From: Nanobdellota archaeon
Lineage (GTDB): Archaea; Nanoarchaeota; Nanoarchaeia; Parvarchaeales; Parvarchaeaceae
DNA: 17,783 nucleotides
NCBI GenBank assembly: GCA_021852135.1
Contig: JAJZOB010000045.1
Coordinates: forward strand, 1-17,783
Reading direction: 5' to 3'
Under the pieces are notes generated by a model, which was not told where the DNA came from, did not search any database, and saw nothing but the letters and a program-made list of their open reading frames with translations. Positions 1-5,694 of the stretch are shown piece after piece. How positions within the stretch are numbered: position 1 is the first letter of the stretch; each line of letters opens with the position of its first letter. Made by a program: the position numbers and the translations under genes.

Positions 1-385
1 GATCTTATATAAAAAGTTGGATTTGAAGATGTAGTGGTATTTATTGACTGTGGAGAAAAAGCTAAAGATAGTGACCCATCAAGAGGACCTCCATATCCTA
101 TTTGATCTGTTCCATTATATTCAAATGCTATGAAATACCAGTTATTAAGTTTAATTGGTGGCGCAACTACTGTTTGACAAGTACACCAAGTATCGATTTG
201 TATGCCATTAGCAGCACACTGATATATAAATGCCCAGAAAAAATGACCTATACATACTTGCGCTCCATACCCAAAAATACCTGGTTGTGCTACATTGGCT
301 GGCTCTTTTGTTGAAAACCAGGCTAAAACAGTTCTTACTTTGGAAGAATTTGGCAGTGATTCAGCATTTGCATTTATACACCATC
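1..385 (-). pseudogene. LamG/concanavalin-like lectin domain fragment, frameshifted and 5'-truncated
   Basis: On the minus strand, from about position 385 down to about 200, one frame reads like the start of a LamG-type jelly-roll domain: a segment beginning INANAESLP, then RTVLAWFST and IFGYGAQ. That frame stops near 175. From about 200 down to position 1 the neighbouring frame carries the continuation, including NNWYFIAFEYNGT, a Gly-rich GYGGPLDGSL and an NTTTSSNPTFYI segment typical of the later strands of such domains. One frameshift near 190-210 joins the two halves. No start codon is present: the gene begins inside the domain, exactly where the TnpB reading frame ends, and it runs off the left edge. 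LamG domains usually sit in secreted or surface proteins that bind glycans. I see a broken surface-protein gene. The frameshift could be a real mutation or a sequencing error. Confidence 0.6.
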
Positions 386-1110
386 AATCTTGCTTTGTCC
401 CTATTGTTTGAGCCTTTCTTTTTCCCTGATAGCTGTTTCTGCCTTCTTTTCAAAAGCTTTTCCTGTCTTTGCAGGTATTTTGGATTGCTGATCTTTATAC
501 CGTTTGACAGTACAGCAAAGTCCTTTAATCCCATGTCAATGCCTATGCTTTTGTCTGGATTGCTTGTTATTTGCACTTTTTGAGGTGTTTCTTTTCTGTC
601 GTCCACTGTGATGGAGACGAAGTACTTGCCTGTAGGTGTCTTTGTTACTGTTAATTGCTTCACTTTGTCCCTTGGGAATTCCCTGTGAACTTCCATCTTT
701 ATGCCTTTTCCCAGTTTAGGAAGGTACAGTAAATTGTCAGTGAAGTTGAAGAATTGTGGCACTCTAAATGACTGCCTGTTTGTTTTCTTCTTGTAATTTG
801 GGTATTTTGATATGCCCTTGAAGAACGCCTTGAATGCTTTATCCAGGTCCATCAATGCCTGCTGCAATGATTGTGAGTTTGCTTCTTTCAGCCAGTTGTA
901 TTCTTCTTTCTGCTTTAACTCTCTTAAGAATCTTGCTGTATCATAGTAGTTTAATCCCTTCTTTTGCTTATCGTTTTTATGCTCTTTGTAATATCTTTCT
1001 CTCAACTCTAAGGCTTTATTCCAAACTAATCTATTGCAGCCGAAGTATTTTGAAAACAGTTCTTTTTGATCTTTGTTAGGATACAACCTGAATTTGTATG
1101 CTGTCAGCAT
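361..1110 (-). pseudogene. tnpB: Truncated TnpB (IS200/IS605-family RNA-guided nuclease remnant)
   Basis: This 249-residue protein starts like a full TnpB (MLTAYKFRLYPNKDQ). It continues through the helical N-terminal region (NKALELRERYY, SLQQALMDLDKAFKAFF), the YPNYKKK and SFRVPQ segment, and RuvC motif I (GIDMGLKDFAV, Asp192). It then stops five residues after KARLMV, about residue 244. Full TnpB proteins are roughly 370-400 residues. The RuvC II glutamate, the four-cysteine zinc ribbon and the RuvC III aspartate are all missing, so the nuclease should be inactive. The last residues (YKCKC) are encoded by the adjoining LamG-like sequence, so truncation arose at a DNA junction near 380. The element's right end, which would encode the guide RNA, is also gone. 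No tnpA is nearby. Calling it a remnant is secure; whether the junction is biological or an assembly chimera is not. Confidence 0.85.
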
Positions 1111-1166
1111 ATTGTTATTTTGCCTCTTATATTATTTATGTTTTCCACTTTTGAGTTCGCTTTCAT

Positions 1167-1186
1167 CCCACGATTTAAATCGTAGG
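1167..1186. repeat. Imperfect palindrome upstream of tnpB, IS605-type terminal hairpin
   Basis: The sequence CCCACGATTTAAATCGTAGG has perfect 7-bp arms (ACGATTT/AAATCGT), then one mismatch and two further G-C pairs. Palindromes of this look (CCCACG...TTTAAA...CGTGGG type) are common near the ends of archaeal IS200/IS605 elements, where TnpA recognises them. It lies 57 bp upstream of the tnpB start codon, so it would belong to the left end. Confidence 0.55.
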
Positions 1187-1197
1187 TTTTCCCGCTC

Positions 1198-1210
1198 ATA
1201 CTTTATAAAC
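1198..1210 (-). promoter_or_regulatory. Putative TATA box for tnpB
   Basis: On the minus strand the motif reads GTTTATAAAG, a good archaeal TATA box. Transcription would start near 1180, within the hairpin, giving a leader of about 70 nt before tnpB. It is assigned from sequence only. Confidence 0.3.
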
Positions 1211-1216
1211 CTTATC

Positions 1217-1274
1217 TTTTGGATTATAATATCTTGATTATCAAGAGATACCATTTATATTAGAAAATCCAAAA
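1217..1274. repeat. Nested inverted repeats in the tnpB upstream region
   Basis: The outer arms are TTTTGGATT (1217-1225) with AATCCAAAA (1266-1274), followed inward by TAAT (1227-1230) with ATTA (1259-1262). Inside lies a perfect palindrome, TCTTGAT-T-ATCAAGA (1232-1246). The one-base centre of the inner palindrome suits a dimeric DNA-binding protein better than an RNA loop. The outer arms could form a stem in DNA or RNA. It lies outside the likely IS remnant and between genes. Function unknown. Confidence 0.45.
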
Positions 1275-1341
1275 CTTGGAAATAGGTTGGTAGAAGGATG
1301 GTGTGTGAATATATATGGGATGCCCTGCCTTTTCTTCTCTT

Positions 1342-1890
1342 TTAATAGTTGTGAATCTTCTTAGCAGCGTCAACGTATATGAAATTGATGCCAGATTCCT
1401 TTACTTTTCTTAAAATTTCGGCTGCTTCTCCGCCATTTTTATATCCTAAAATTATTATGTTTTTAAGATCCTCTTCCTTTATTTCTTCGTATTCCTTTTC
1501 ATGCTCGTATGCTTTGTTTTTTAGATAAACCTTAGGAATGCTGCCCCCCATATCCAGGTAGATATTTAGCCAGCCTGTCCAGTGATAAGGTTTTCCGCTT
1601 TCATATGTTCCCCGCAAATGATTCTGCCTATGAGCTTCTTCATGTACAAGGAGATTTTCAATATCGGCAATTTTACCGGAACACAATGAATCATAAAGAA
1701 ACCACTTATCGATCAGCATTTTGTCATTGCAATGGTCATATCTTCCGCAGAACATGTTGTTAGAGTTGGTTATGTAATATTTGCTTTTATCAAATGCCGA
1801 GGAATAAGGTGCATTTCTCTTTAGGCTGGAAAGCAGCGATTCTAGTATGCTTCTTTGCTTCCTTAGGTCAATAAATTCTCCGTTTATCAT
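1342..1890 (-). CDS. Small putative zinc metallopeptidase (HEXXH protein)
   Basis: This is a 182-residue soluble protein with no signal peptide. At residues 83-87 it carries HEEAH, which fits HEXXH (two zinc-binding histidines and the catalytic glutamate), preceded by the hydrophobic helix IENLLV. About 40 residues on, AYEHEKEYEE (127-136) could supply the third ligand, a glutamate, as in gluzincin-type peptidases. Cys48, Cys54 and Cys70 precede the motif. The C-terminal quarter (LKNIIILGYKNG, then INFIYVD) looks like a small alpha/beta unit and may be a separate partner or substrate-binding part. I do not recognise the family. Peptidase activity is inferred from the motif alone. The ATG is supported by a TATA-like motif 26 nt upstream. 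An inverted repeat brackets that promoter, suggesting control by a repressor. The gene stands alone after the phosphoglycerate mutase. Confidence 0.7.
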   Translation of the reverse strand: MINGEFIDLRKQRSILESLLSSLKRNAPYSSAFDKSKYYITNSNNMFCGRYDHCNDKMLIDKWFLYDSLCSGKIADIENLLVHEEAHRQNHLRGTYESGKPYHWTGWLNIYLDMGGSIPKVYLKNKAYEHEKEYEEIKEEDLKNIIILGYKNGGEAAEILRKVKESGINFIYVDAAKKIHNY

Positions 1891-1894
1891 GAAT

Positions 1895-1931
1895 AGTAGA
1901 GATGCAATATCATTAATAAAGATTCTCTACT
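1895..1931. promoter_or_regulatory. Inverted repeat bracketing the metallopeptidase promoter (possible operator)
   Basis: AGTAGAGA (1895-1902) and TCTCTACT (1924-1931) are perfect 8-bp inverted arms separated by 21 bp. The spacer contains the minus-strand TATA-like motif (about 1909-1921). If the transcript is leaderless, the arms fall at about -5 to -12 and -34 to -41, astride the TATA box, so a bound dimer or tetramer could block TBP/TFB. No regulator can be named. Confidence 0.45.
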
Positions 1932-1981
1932 TTTAATTAAGCAGCCTTAGTGTTTGATATTAAGCTTGATAACTGTGATTC

Positions 1982-2596
1982 CTATAATTTCAATTCTTTC
2001 TTCGCTATTACTTTTCCGTCCGGAGCGAAATCATATATTATGGGCAAGCTCGTCGGCAGCTCCAACGACAATACCTGTTCCTTTGACAATTTATCCAAAT
2101 ACATAACTATCGAGCGCAGGCTATTTCCATGCGCAACTACCAGTACATTTTTACCTTCCTTTATATCCGTCATTATGCAGTTAATGAAAAATGGTATTGT
2201 TCTCTTCTGCGTGTCTTCAAGGCTTTCGCCGTTTGGAGGCCTTACATCATAGCTTCTTCTCCAGATATGCACTTGTTCTGCACCATATTTTTTGGCCGTA
2301 TCTTCCTTGTTTAACCCCTGCAAATCCCCATACATCCTTTCATTCAAAGCAGAATCTTTTATTACAGAGATATTTTGCTGTATTGTCTTCATCACTATTT
2401 CAAGTGTTTCTATAGCTCTGTTTAAAACGCTTGTGTATGCAATCTGAAACTGCAGGCCTTCTTTTTTTATTGATTCGCCGGCTTTCCCTGCCTGCTTTCT
2501 TCCAAAATCTGTCAAAGGGACGTCTACCCACCCGGTAAACCTGTTTTCTTTATTCCAAAGAGATTCTCCATGTCTTAGCAAACACAGCTGTACCAT
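1982..2596 (-). CDS. gpmA: 2,3-bisphosphoglycerate-dependent phosphoglycerate mutase
   Basis: This enzyme interconverts 3- and 2-phosphoglycerate in lower glycolysis and gluconeogenesis. The N-terminus carries the histidine phosphatase signature LLRHGES (phospho-acceptor His9), then NRFTGWVDVPLT and Arg60 in SVLNRAIET. LNERMYGDLQGLNK contains the proton-donor Glu86, and VVAHGNSLR holds the second catalytic His156. All key residues of the dPGM family are present. At 204 residues it is shorter than the usual 230-250. The loss is mainly between WRRSYDVRPP and ESLEDT, where bacterial enzymes have about 30 more residues, plus the C-terminal tail. Many archaea use the unrelated cofactor-independent enzyme, so a bacterial-type dPGM may reflect transfer. 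The start is supported by a TATA-like AT-rich motif about 21 nt upstream. Confidence 0.93.
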   Translation of the reverse strand: MVQLCLLRHGESLWNKENRFTGWVDVPLTDFGRKQAGKAGESIKKEGLQFQIAYTSVLNRAIETLEIVMKTIQQNISVIKDSALNERMYGDLQGLNKEDTAKKYGAEQVHIWRRSYDVRPPNGESLEDTQKRTIPFFINCIMTDIKEGKNVLVVAHGNSLRSIVMYLDKLSKEQVLSLELPTSLPIIYDFAPDGKVIAKKELKL

Positions 2597-2609
2597 TCTA
2601 TTTTATAGT

Positions 2610-2623
2610 TTTTATTTATTAAT
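2610..2623 (-). promoter_or_regulatory. TATA-like promoter of the phosphoglycerate mutase gene
   Basis: The minus strand reads ATTAATAAATAAA just upstream of the ATG at 2596. The motif centre is about 21 nt from the start codon, consistent with a leaderless or nearly leaderless transcript. Confidence 0.4.
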
Positions 2624-2663
2624 TTCTTTTAGATTCTGATTTTATTTTCTGTACTGTGTATAT

Positions 2664-3005
2664 TTAATGATTCCTCCTTTTTCGTATTATTTTAAAGAGT
2701 ATAAGGAGTATAATGGATATGAGAAGGGCGGCAGAAACTGAATACATTACTGCATTTAAACCACATTTGAAGTAAAAAGAGCCGGAGATAGATGAAATGC
2801 CTTTGGTTGTGCTTGAAAGCGCCGCAGCTGAAATAGAGCATGAATTGTAATTTGTGAATATTAAAAAATAGAGGGGAATGGCCAAAACTATGCCAATAAT
2901 AATAAGAATTAATTTTGCCCTATCTTTTTTGATTTTTATGCTGTTTATTTCTACATTTATTCCTTGAGACTTTAATTCTTCTTTGTACTTATCAGATAGA
3001 CTCAT
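2664..3005 (-). CDS. Two-TM membrane protein coupled to the Lrp-like regulator
   Basis: This is a 113-residue protein of unknown family. A charged N-terminus (residues 1-31, ending KIKKDRAK) is followed by TM1 at about 32-50. An external loop of about 34 residues rich in Ser, with Cys56 and Cys81, comes next, then TM2 at about 85-105 and a basic tail, RKRRNH. Positive charges at both ends place both termini in the cytoplasm and the loop outside, where the two cysteines could form a disulfide. The start codon shares one base with the stop of the upstream Lrp/AsnC gene (TAATG), so the two should be co-translated. This suggests, but does not show, that the regulator controls or responds to the membrane protein. 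Confidence 0.75.
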   Translation of the reverse strand: MSLSDKYKEELKSQGINVEINSIKIKKDRAKLILIIIGIVLAIPLYFLIFTNYNSCSISAAALSSTTKGISSISGSFYFKCGLNAVMYSVSAALLISIILLILFKIIRKRRNH

Positions 3006-3436
3006 TATAATTCTACGTGTCTCATTATAAATATAGATTGTATTTTCTTTACGTTCTGCATGTTCTGCAGTTTTTCATGCACAAAATTTATTATGTCATC
3101 TTTTTGCCCGCTTACAGATAAGATAAAATCCCAGTGGCCGCTTACTTCAAATATCTCCTTTACAACTTTGTCTTCTTTTAGATCCTGAAAAAACCTTTCA
3201 AAGTCGGTTGTATGAACGCTGTTTAATGAAACGAGGATAAATGCCTTTTCATAGGTATTTGATTCGTCGTAGTCTATCTCCACCTTTAACCCTTTTATGA
3301 AACCGTTTTTCTTAAGTTTATTATAATGATAATAGACTGTTGATTGGGGAACATTCAATTTTTTCGTTATTTCCCTGACTTCTTCCCCTTTTTTAAAAAG
3401 GTCCAATAGCTCTAAATCTAGTTCTTTAAGTTTCAT
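3005..3436 (-). CDS. Lrp/AsnC-family transcriptional regulator
   Basis: This 143-residue protein has the standard Lrp layout. An N-terminal winged helix-turn-helix (about 6-50) has the recognition-helix segment LNVPQSTVYYHYNKLKKNGFI. After a linker comes the RAM/AsnC ligand-binding domain (about 65-140), with EVSGHWDFILSVSG at the Gly-rich position where amino-acid effectors bind in the family. Lrp-type proteins act as octameric or dimeric repressors or activators, typically sensing amino acids. The ligand and targets here are unknown. It is the first gene of a two-gene unit with the membrane protein beginning in its stop codon. A TATA-like motif lies about 36 nt upstream of the ATG, implying a leader of about 10 nt. 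Confidence 0.9.
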   Translation of the reverse strand: MKLKELDLELLDLFKKGEEVREITKKLNVPQSTVYYHYNKLKKNGFIKGLKVEIDYDESNTYEKAFILVSLNSVHTTDFERFFQDLKEDKVVKEIFEVSGHWDFILSVSGQKDDIINFVHEKLQNMQNVKKIQSIFIMRHVEL

Positions 3437-3466
3437 AGCATTGAATAATACTTATGGTAATACTGT

Positions 3467-3477
3467 GTTTAAAAAGC
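3467..3477 (-). promoter_or_regulatory. TATA box of the lrp-like gene
   Basis: On the minus strand the motif is GCTTTTTAAAC, centred about 36 nt before the ATG at 3436. Transcription would start near 3446. It sits just before the end of the upstream gene. Confidence 0.4.
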
Positions 3478-3482
3478 TTTCA

Positions 3483-4274
3483 TTACGCGATTATCCTTGT
3501 GGAAAGGAAGTTTGCTATGACATTTTTTAGTGTCGAATTTGGAAGAAACATTTCTCTTCCATAAAAAGTGTTTAAATCAGACGCAGAAAGGTAAAAAGCG
3601 GCCGTATTTTCATACAAAAACATGATTCCATTGAAGAAATGGGTATTGTTCATCCGTATTGAGGGAATATAGGTAGTATTCTGGCCGTTATAGGTTATTG
3701 TTCCGTTTATTTCATACAAATATGTACTGTTTGGAAATGCAGCAAAAGTGCCGAATCCAATGTTTATGCTCTTGTTTATGTAAGTGCTGTTTAGTATTGG
3801 AACTGAGACATTTGAATAAATTGAACAAACTGCAAATGCATCGATTTTGCTCTTTGCGACTTCACAGTTCCTAAGAGAAGTGCTTAGGTTTTCAGAAGTG
3901 AAATTATACGGAAAATAAATCAAAGAAGGAAGAGCGGATACATTTCCCATGTCTATTAAAATATTATAGCCTGTAGGCAGTTTTGTGCCGCCGAAAAGAA
4001 TGGAATTGTACAAGGTATTATTTTCTACAACTTTATTGCCGTTTATTGAAAGTGCTTTTGCAGCCGTATAATACTGGGAAGGCACAAGGACTGTTTCATT
4101 TTTATACGCTGCATTAAAATACTCCAAAGCGTACTGTATAGACAAAGGAATTGAATTGGCACTTACGATTGTAGGCGCTTTGTTTAGTTTTACAAACGCA
4201 AAAACTGCAACTAAGATTATTATGACTATTATTAAAAGCCATAAAAATGAAGCAGAGATTCTTAGCGTTACCAT
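3483..4274 (-). CDS. Membrane-anchored, sequon-rich extracellular protein
   Basis: This 263-residue protein has a short N-terminus, one strongly hydrophobic segment (residues 9-29) and then a long extracellular region. The absence of a clear signal-peptidase site favours an uncleaved signal anchor. The ectodomain contains about 13 N-X-S/T sequons (for example NET, NVS, NFT, NLS, NKS, NGT, NTT and three NST) and is rich in Tyr, Phe and Asn. It therefore looks like a heavily N-glycosylated surface protein made for an AglB-type oligosaccharyltransferase. There are two cysteines, in RNCEVAKS and FAVCSIY. I recognise no family. It follows the S26e-like gene by 6 nt and is the last gene of the cydA-cydB cluster. 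A role in the cell envelope is inference. Confidence 0.75.
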   Translation of the reverse strand: MVTLRISASFLWLLIIVIIILVAVFAFVKLNKAPTIVSANSIPLSIQYALEYFNAAYKNETVLVPSQYYTAAKALSINGNKVVENNTLYNSILFGGTKLPTGYNILIDMGNVSALPSLIYFPYNFTSENLSTSLRNCEVAKSKIDAFAVCSIYSNVSVPILNSTYINKSINIGFGTFAAFPNSTYLYEINGTITYNGQNTTYIPSIRMNNTHFFNGIMFLYENTAAFYLSASDLNTFYGREMFLPNSTLKNVIANFLSTRIIA

Positions 4275-4280
4275 GAACCA

Positions 4281-4697
4281 CTACTCATTGTTTTGATCAT
4301 TTTTTTCATTGTTTTCTTCATTAGTTTCTGGGTTATTTTCTTGATTATTCTCTACGTTTCCTTCGTTGTTCTCTTGAGTGTTTTCCCTGTTTAAATCTTC
4401 TAATTCCTTGTCACTGGAGATTTCCTCATGAACTTCATCCCCTATAGCTTCGCTTTCTGCCCCATCTGTTGCAAAGATTGTGAACTTTCTCTTTACTTTT
4501 GTACTGCTTGTTCTTTTAACGTATTTAGGCATGCCTTTGTAAAGCCTTTGTCCATGTATTTTCTTAGCGCAGTCTGGGCAGTAATATGCCTTTATGCCGT
4601 CTCTAAAAAGGTAAACCGCCCTATCCCTTCTGGTTATCTGGCCGCACGAAGCGCATCTAACGTTTCCTGTTCTTCCCCGTCTTATATTCTTTCCCAT
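4281..4697 (-). CDS. S26e-like zinc-ribbon protein with an acidic Asn/Glu tail
   Basis: This is a 138-residue protein in two parts. Residues 1-72 are basic (MGKNIRRGRTGNVRCASCG...) with two CXXC pairs, Cys15/Cys18 and Cys40/Cys43 (YYCPDCA). The spacing and the sequence C-A-S-C-G...RRDRAV...YYCPDCAKKIHG resemble small-subunit ribosomal protein eS26. Residues about 78-138 are a low-complexity acidic tail made of repeated ENN/ENNxE units, which is foreign to known S26e proteins. S26e lies near the mRNA exit channel in eukaryotic and some archaeal 30S subunits. The gene overlaps the 3' end of the cydB-like gene by 41 nt, an odd place for a ribosomal protein. It could instead be another small zinc-ribbon nucleic-acid-binding protein. 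Confidence 0.6.
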   Translation of the reverse strand: MGKNIRRGRTGNVRCASCGQITRRDRAVYLFRDGIKAYYCPDCAKKIHGQRLYKGMPKYVKRTSSTKVKRKFTIFATDGAESEAIGDEVHEEISSDKELEDLNRENTQENNEGNVENNQENNPETNEENNEKNDQNNE

Positions 4698-5694
4698 TCA
4701 CTTTATTATTATTGGAGATTATATATAAGTTTGCTATGCCTATTTTTTCGTCTTCATCACTGCTTTCCTGATAATTATCACTGCTATTTTCTTTATCTGG
4801 AAGCCTGTACATATACAAGAAGAAAAGAAGCATTACAGTAAGCAGCGTTCCTCCTACAATAGTTACCAAGATGGAAGCGTAAGAAACGGCAGAATTATTT
4901 AAGTATGCAGTCAAAGATTCTGTTCCAAAAACCTTCCCATAATTTAGAAAGTTAATTGATATAACCGAAAGGAATATCGTTATAAAAATGGCTTCTCTTC
5001 TTGCCGTTCCCATGACATAATAAAGAATTGAAATTAATGCTATGGCCGCTGCAAGCGCATAAGTTACATAATTTATGCTTAGGCCTAATCTGCTTATAGA
5101 AAATACAAACAACAAAAGACCCAAAACCGTTGATATTGGCGATAAACTCTTTATCTTTTCTATCTTGTAGAAAACGAACGATAAACCAAGTGCTATAAGA
5201 AGTGTTCCTACTATGAAACCGAGAACGTATGGGTCAGATAGAAATACTGCAGTTGAAAACCCAGTTAATGTTGTATTTGTACCTACACCCGAGATTATAG
5301 ATATGAATATAGAAAGCAGTATAATTATTATTATGAATGTTATCAATGAGTATATCCTTGCAAGCATTAGCTGGCTGAATTTAGAGTCTTTCCAGATGTA
5401 CTCTGAGAAAACAAGGAAAACATTTCTTCCTATGAATAGCAGTGTTGCTAAAAGTATGGGAAAAACATACATATAATCAATTGCCGGCATTATTGAAGGG
5501 TAAAGAACCTCAGTATTTACAACGAAGAAAACTATGAACGTTCCGACTATACCCCAGACAGGATCAAGATATTTCTTTACATTTGGCAAGCTCTTTCTAT
5601 CATATATAAATGAAATAGCCGACATGCCCTCAACGAAAAGGAAGGTAAATACTATCGCAAGCAGAACGTAATTTATTGTTATGTAAGTGTTCAT
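4657..5694 (-). CDS. cydB: Cytochrome bd-type quinol oxidase subunit II (divergent CydB)
   Basis: This is a 345-residue integral membrane protein with about eight or nine TM helices. It starts inside the stop of cydA (ATGA, 4-nt overlap), which with its topology identifies it as subunit II. The N-terminal layout fits CydB: VFTFLFVEGMSAISF, then DPVWGIVGTFIVFFVVNTEVLYP, matching the region where bacterial CydB has its conserved Trp and acidic residues before a helix end. Many typical CydB residues, including the GFDMG motif, are absent. A hydrophilic tail of about 44 residues follows the last helix, with an acidic stretch and then a basic stretch (GKEYKTGKNRKR), the end of which overlaps the S26e-like gene. 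CydB supports the heme-bearing CydA in reducing O2 to water with quinol electrons. Confidence 0.8.
   Translation of the reverse strand: MNTYITINYVLLAIVFTFLFVEGMSAISFIYDRKSLPNVKKYLDPVWGIVGTFIVFFVVNTEVLYPSIMPAIDYMYVFPILLATLLFIGRNVFLVFSEYIWKDSKFSQLMLARIYSLITFIIIIILLSIFISIISGVGTNTTLTGFSTAVFLSDPYVLGFIVGTLLIALGLSFVFYKIEKIKSLSPISTVLGLLLFVFSISRLGLSINYVTYALAAAIALISILYYVMGTARREAIFITIFLSVISINFLNYGKVFGTESLTAYLNNSAVSYASILVTIVGGTLLTVMLLFFLYMYRLPDKENSSDNYQESSDEDEKIGIANLYIISNNNKVNGKEYKTGKNRKR

Larger units (their letters stand above)
378..1210 (-). mobile_element. IS200/IS605-like (tnpB-only) element remnant
   Basis: The remnant comprises the truncated tnpB, its upstream leader and the imperfect hairpin at 1167-1186. 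The 3' part of tnpB and the right end are missing, so neither transposition nor guide-RNA production is expected. The left boundary is set by where TnpB similarity gives way to LamG-like sequence. The right boundary is approximate: hairpins of this kind lie a few tens of bases inside the left end of such elements, and I cannot fix the cleavage site. Confidence 0.55.

Noticed and set aside
361..480. Guide RNA (reRNA/omegaRNA) at the tnpB 3' end
   Set aside because: The 3' end of tnpB and the right end of the element, which would encode it, are missing.
4428..4841. Cys-rich plus-strand open frame
   Set aside because: It is antisense to the zinc-ribbon gene and the cydB end. Its cysteines come from reading low-complexity codons backwards.
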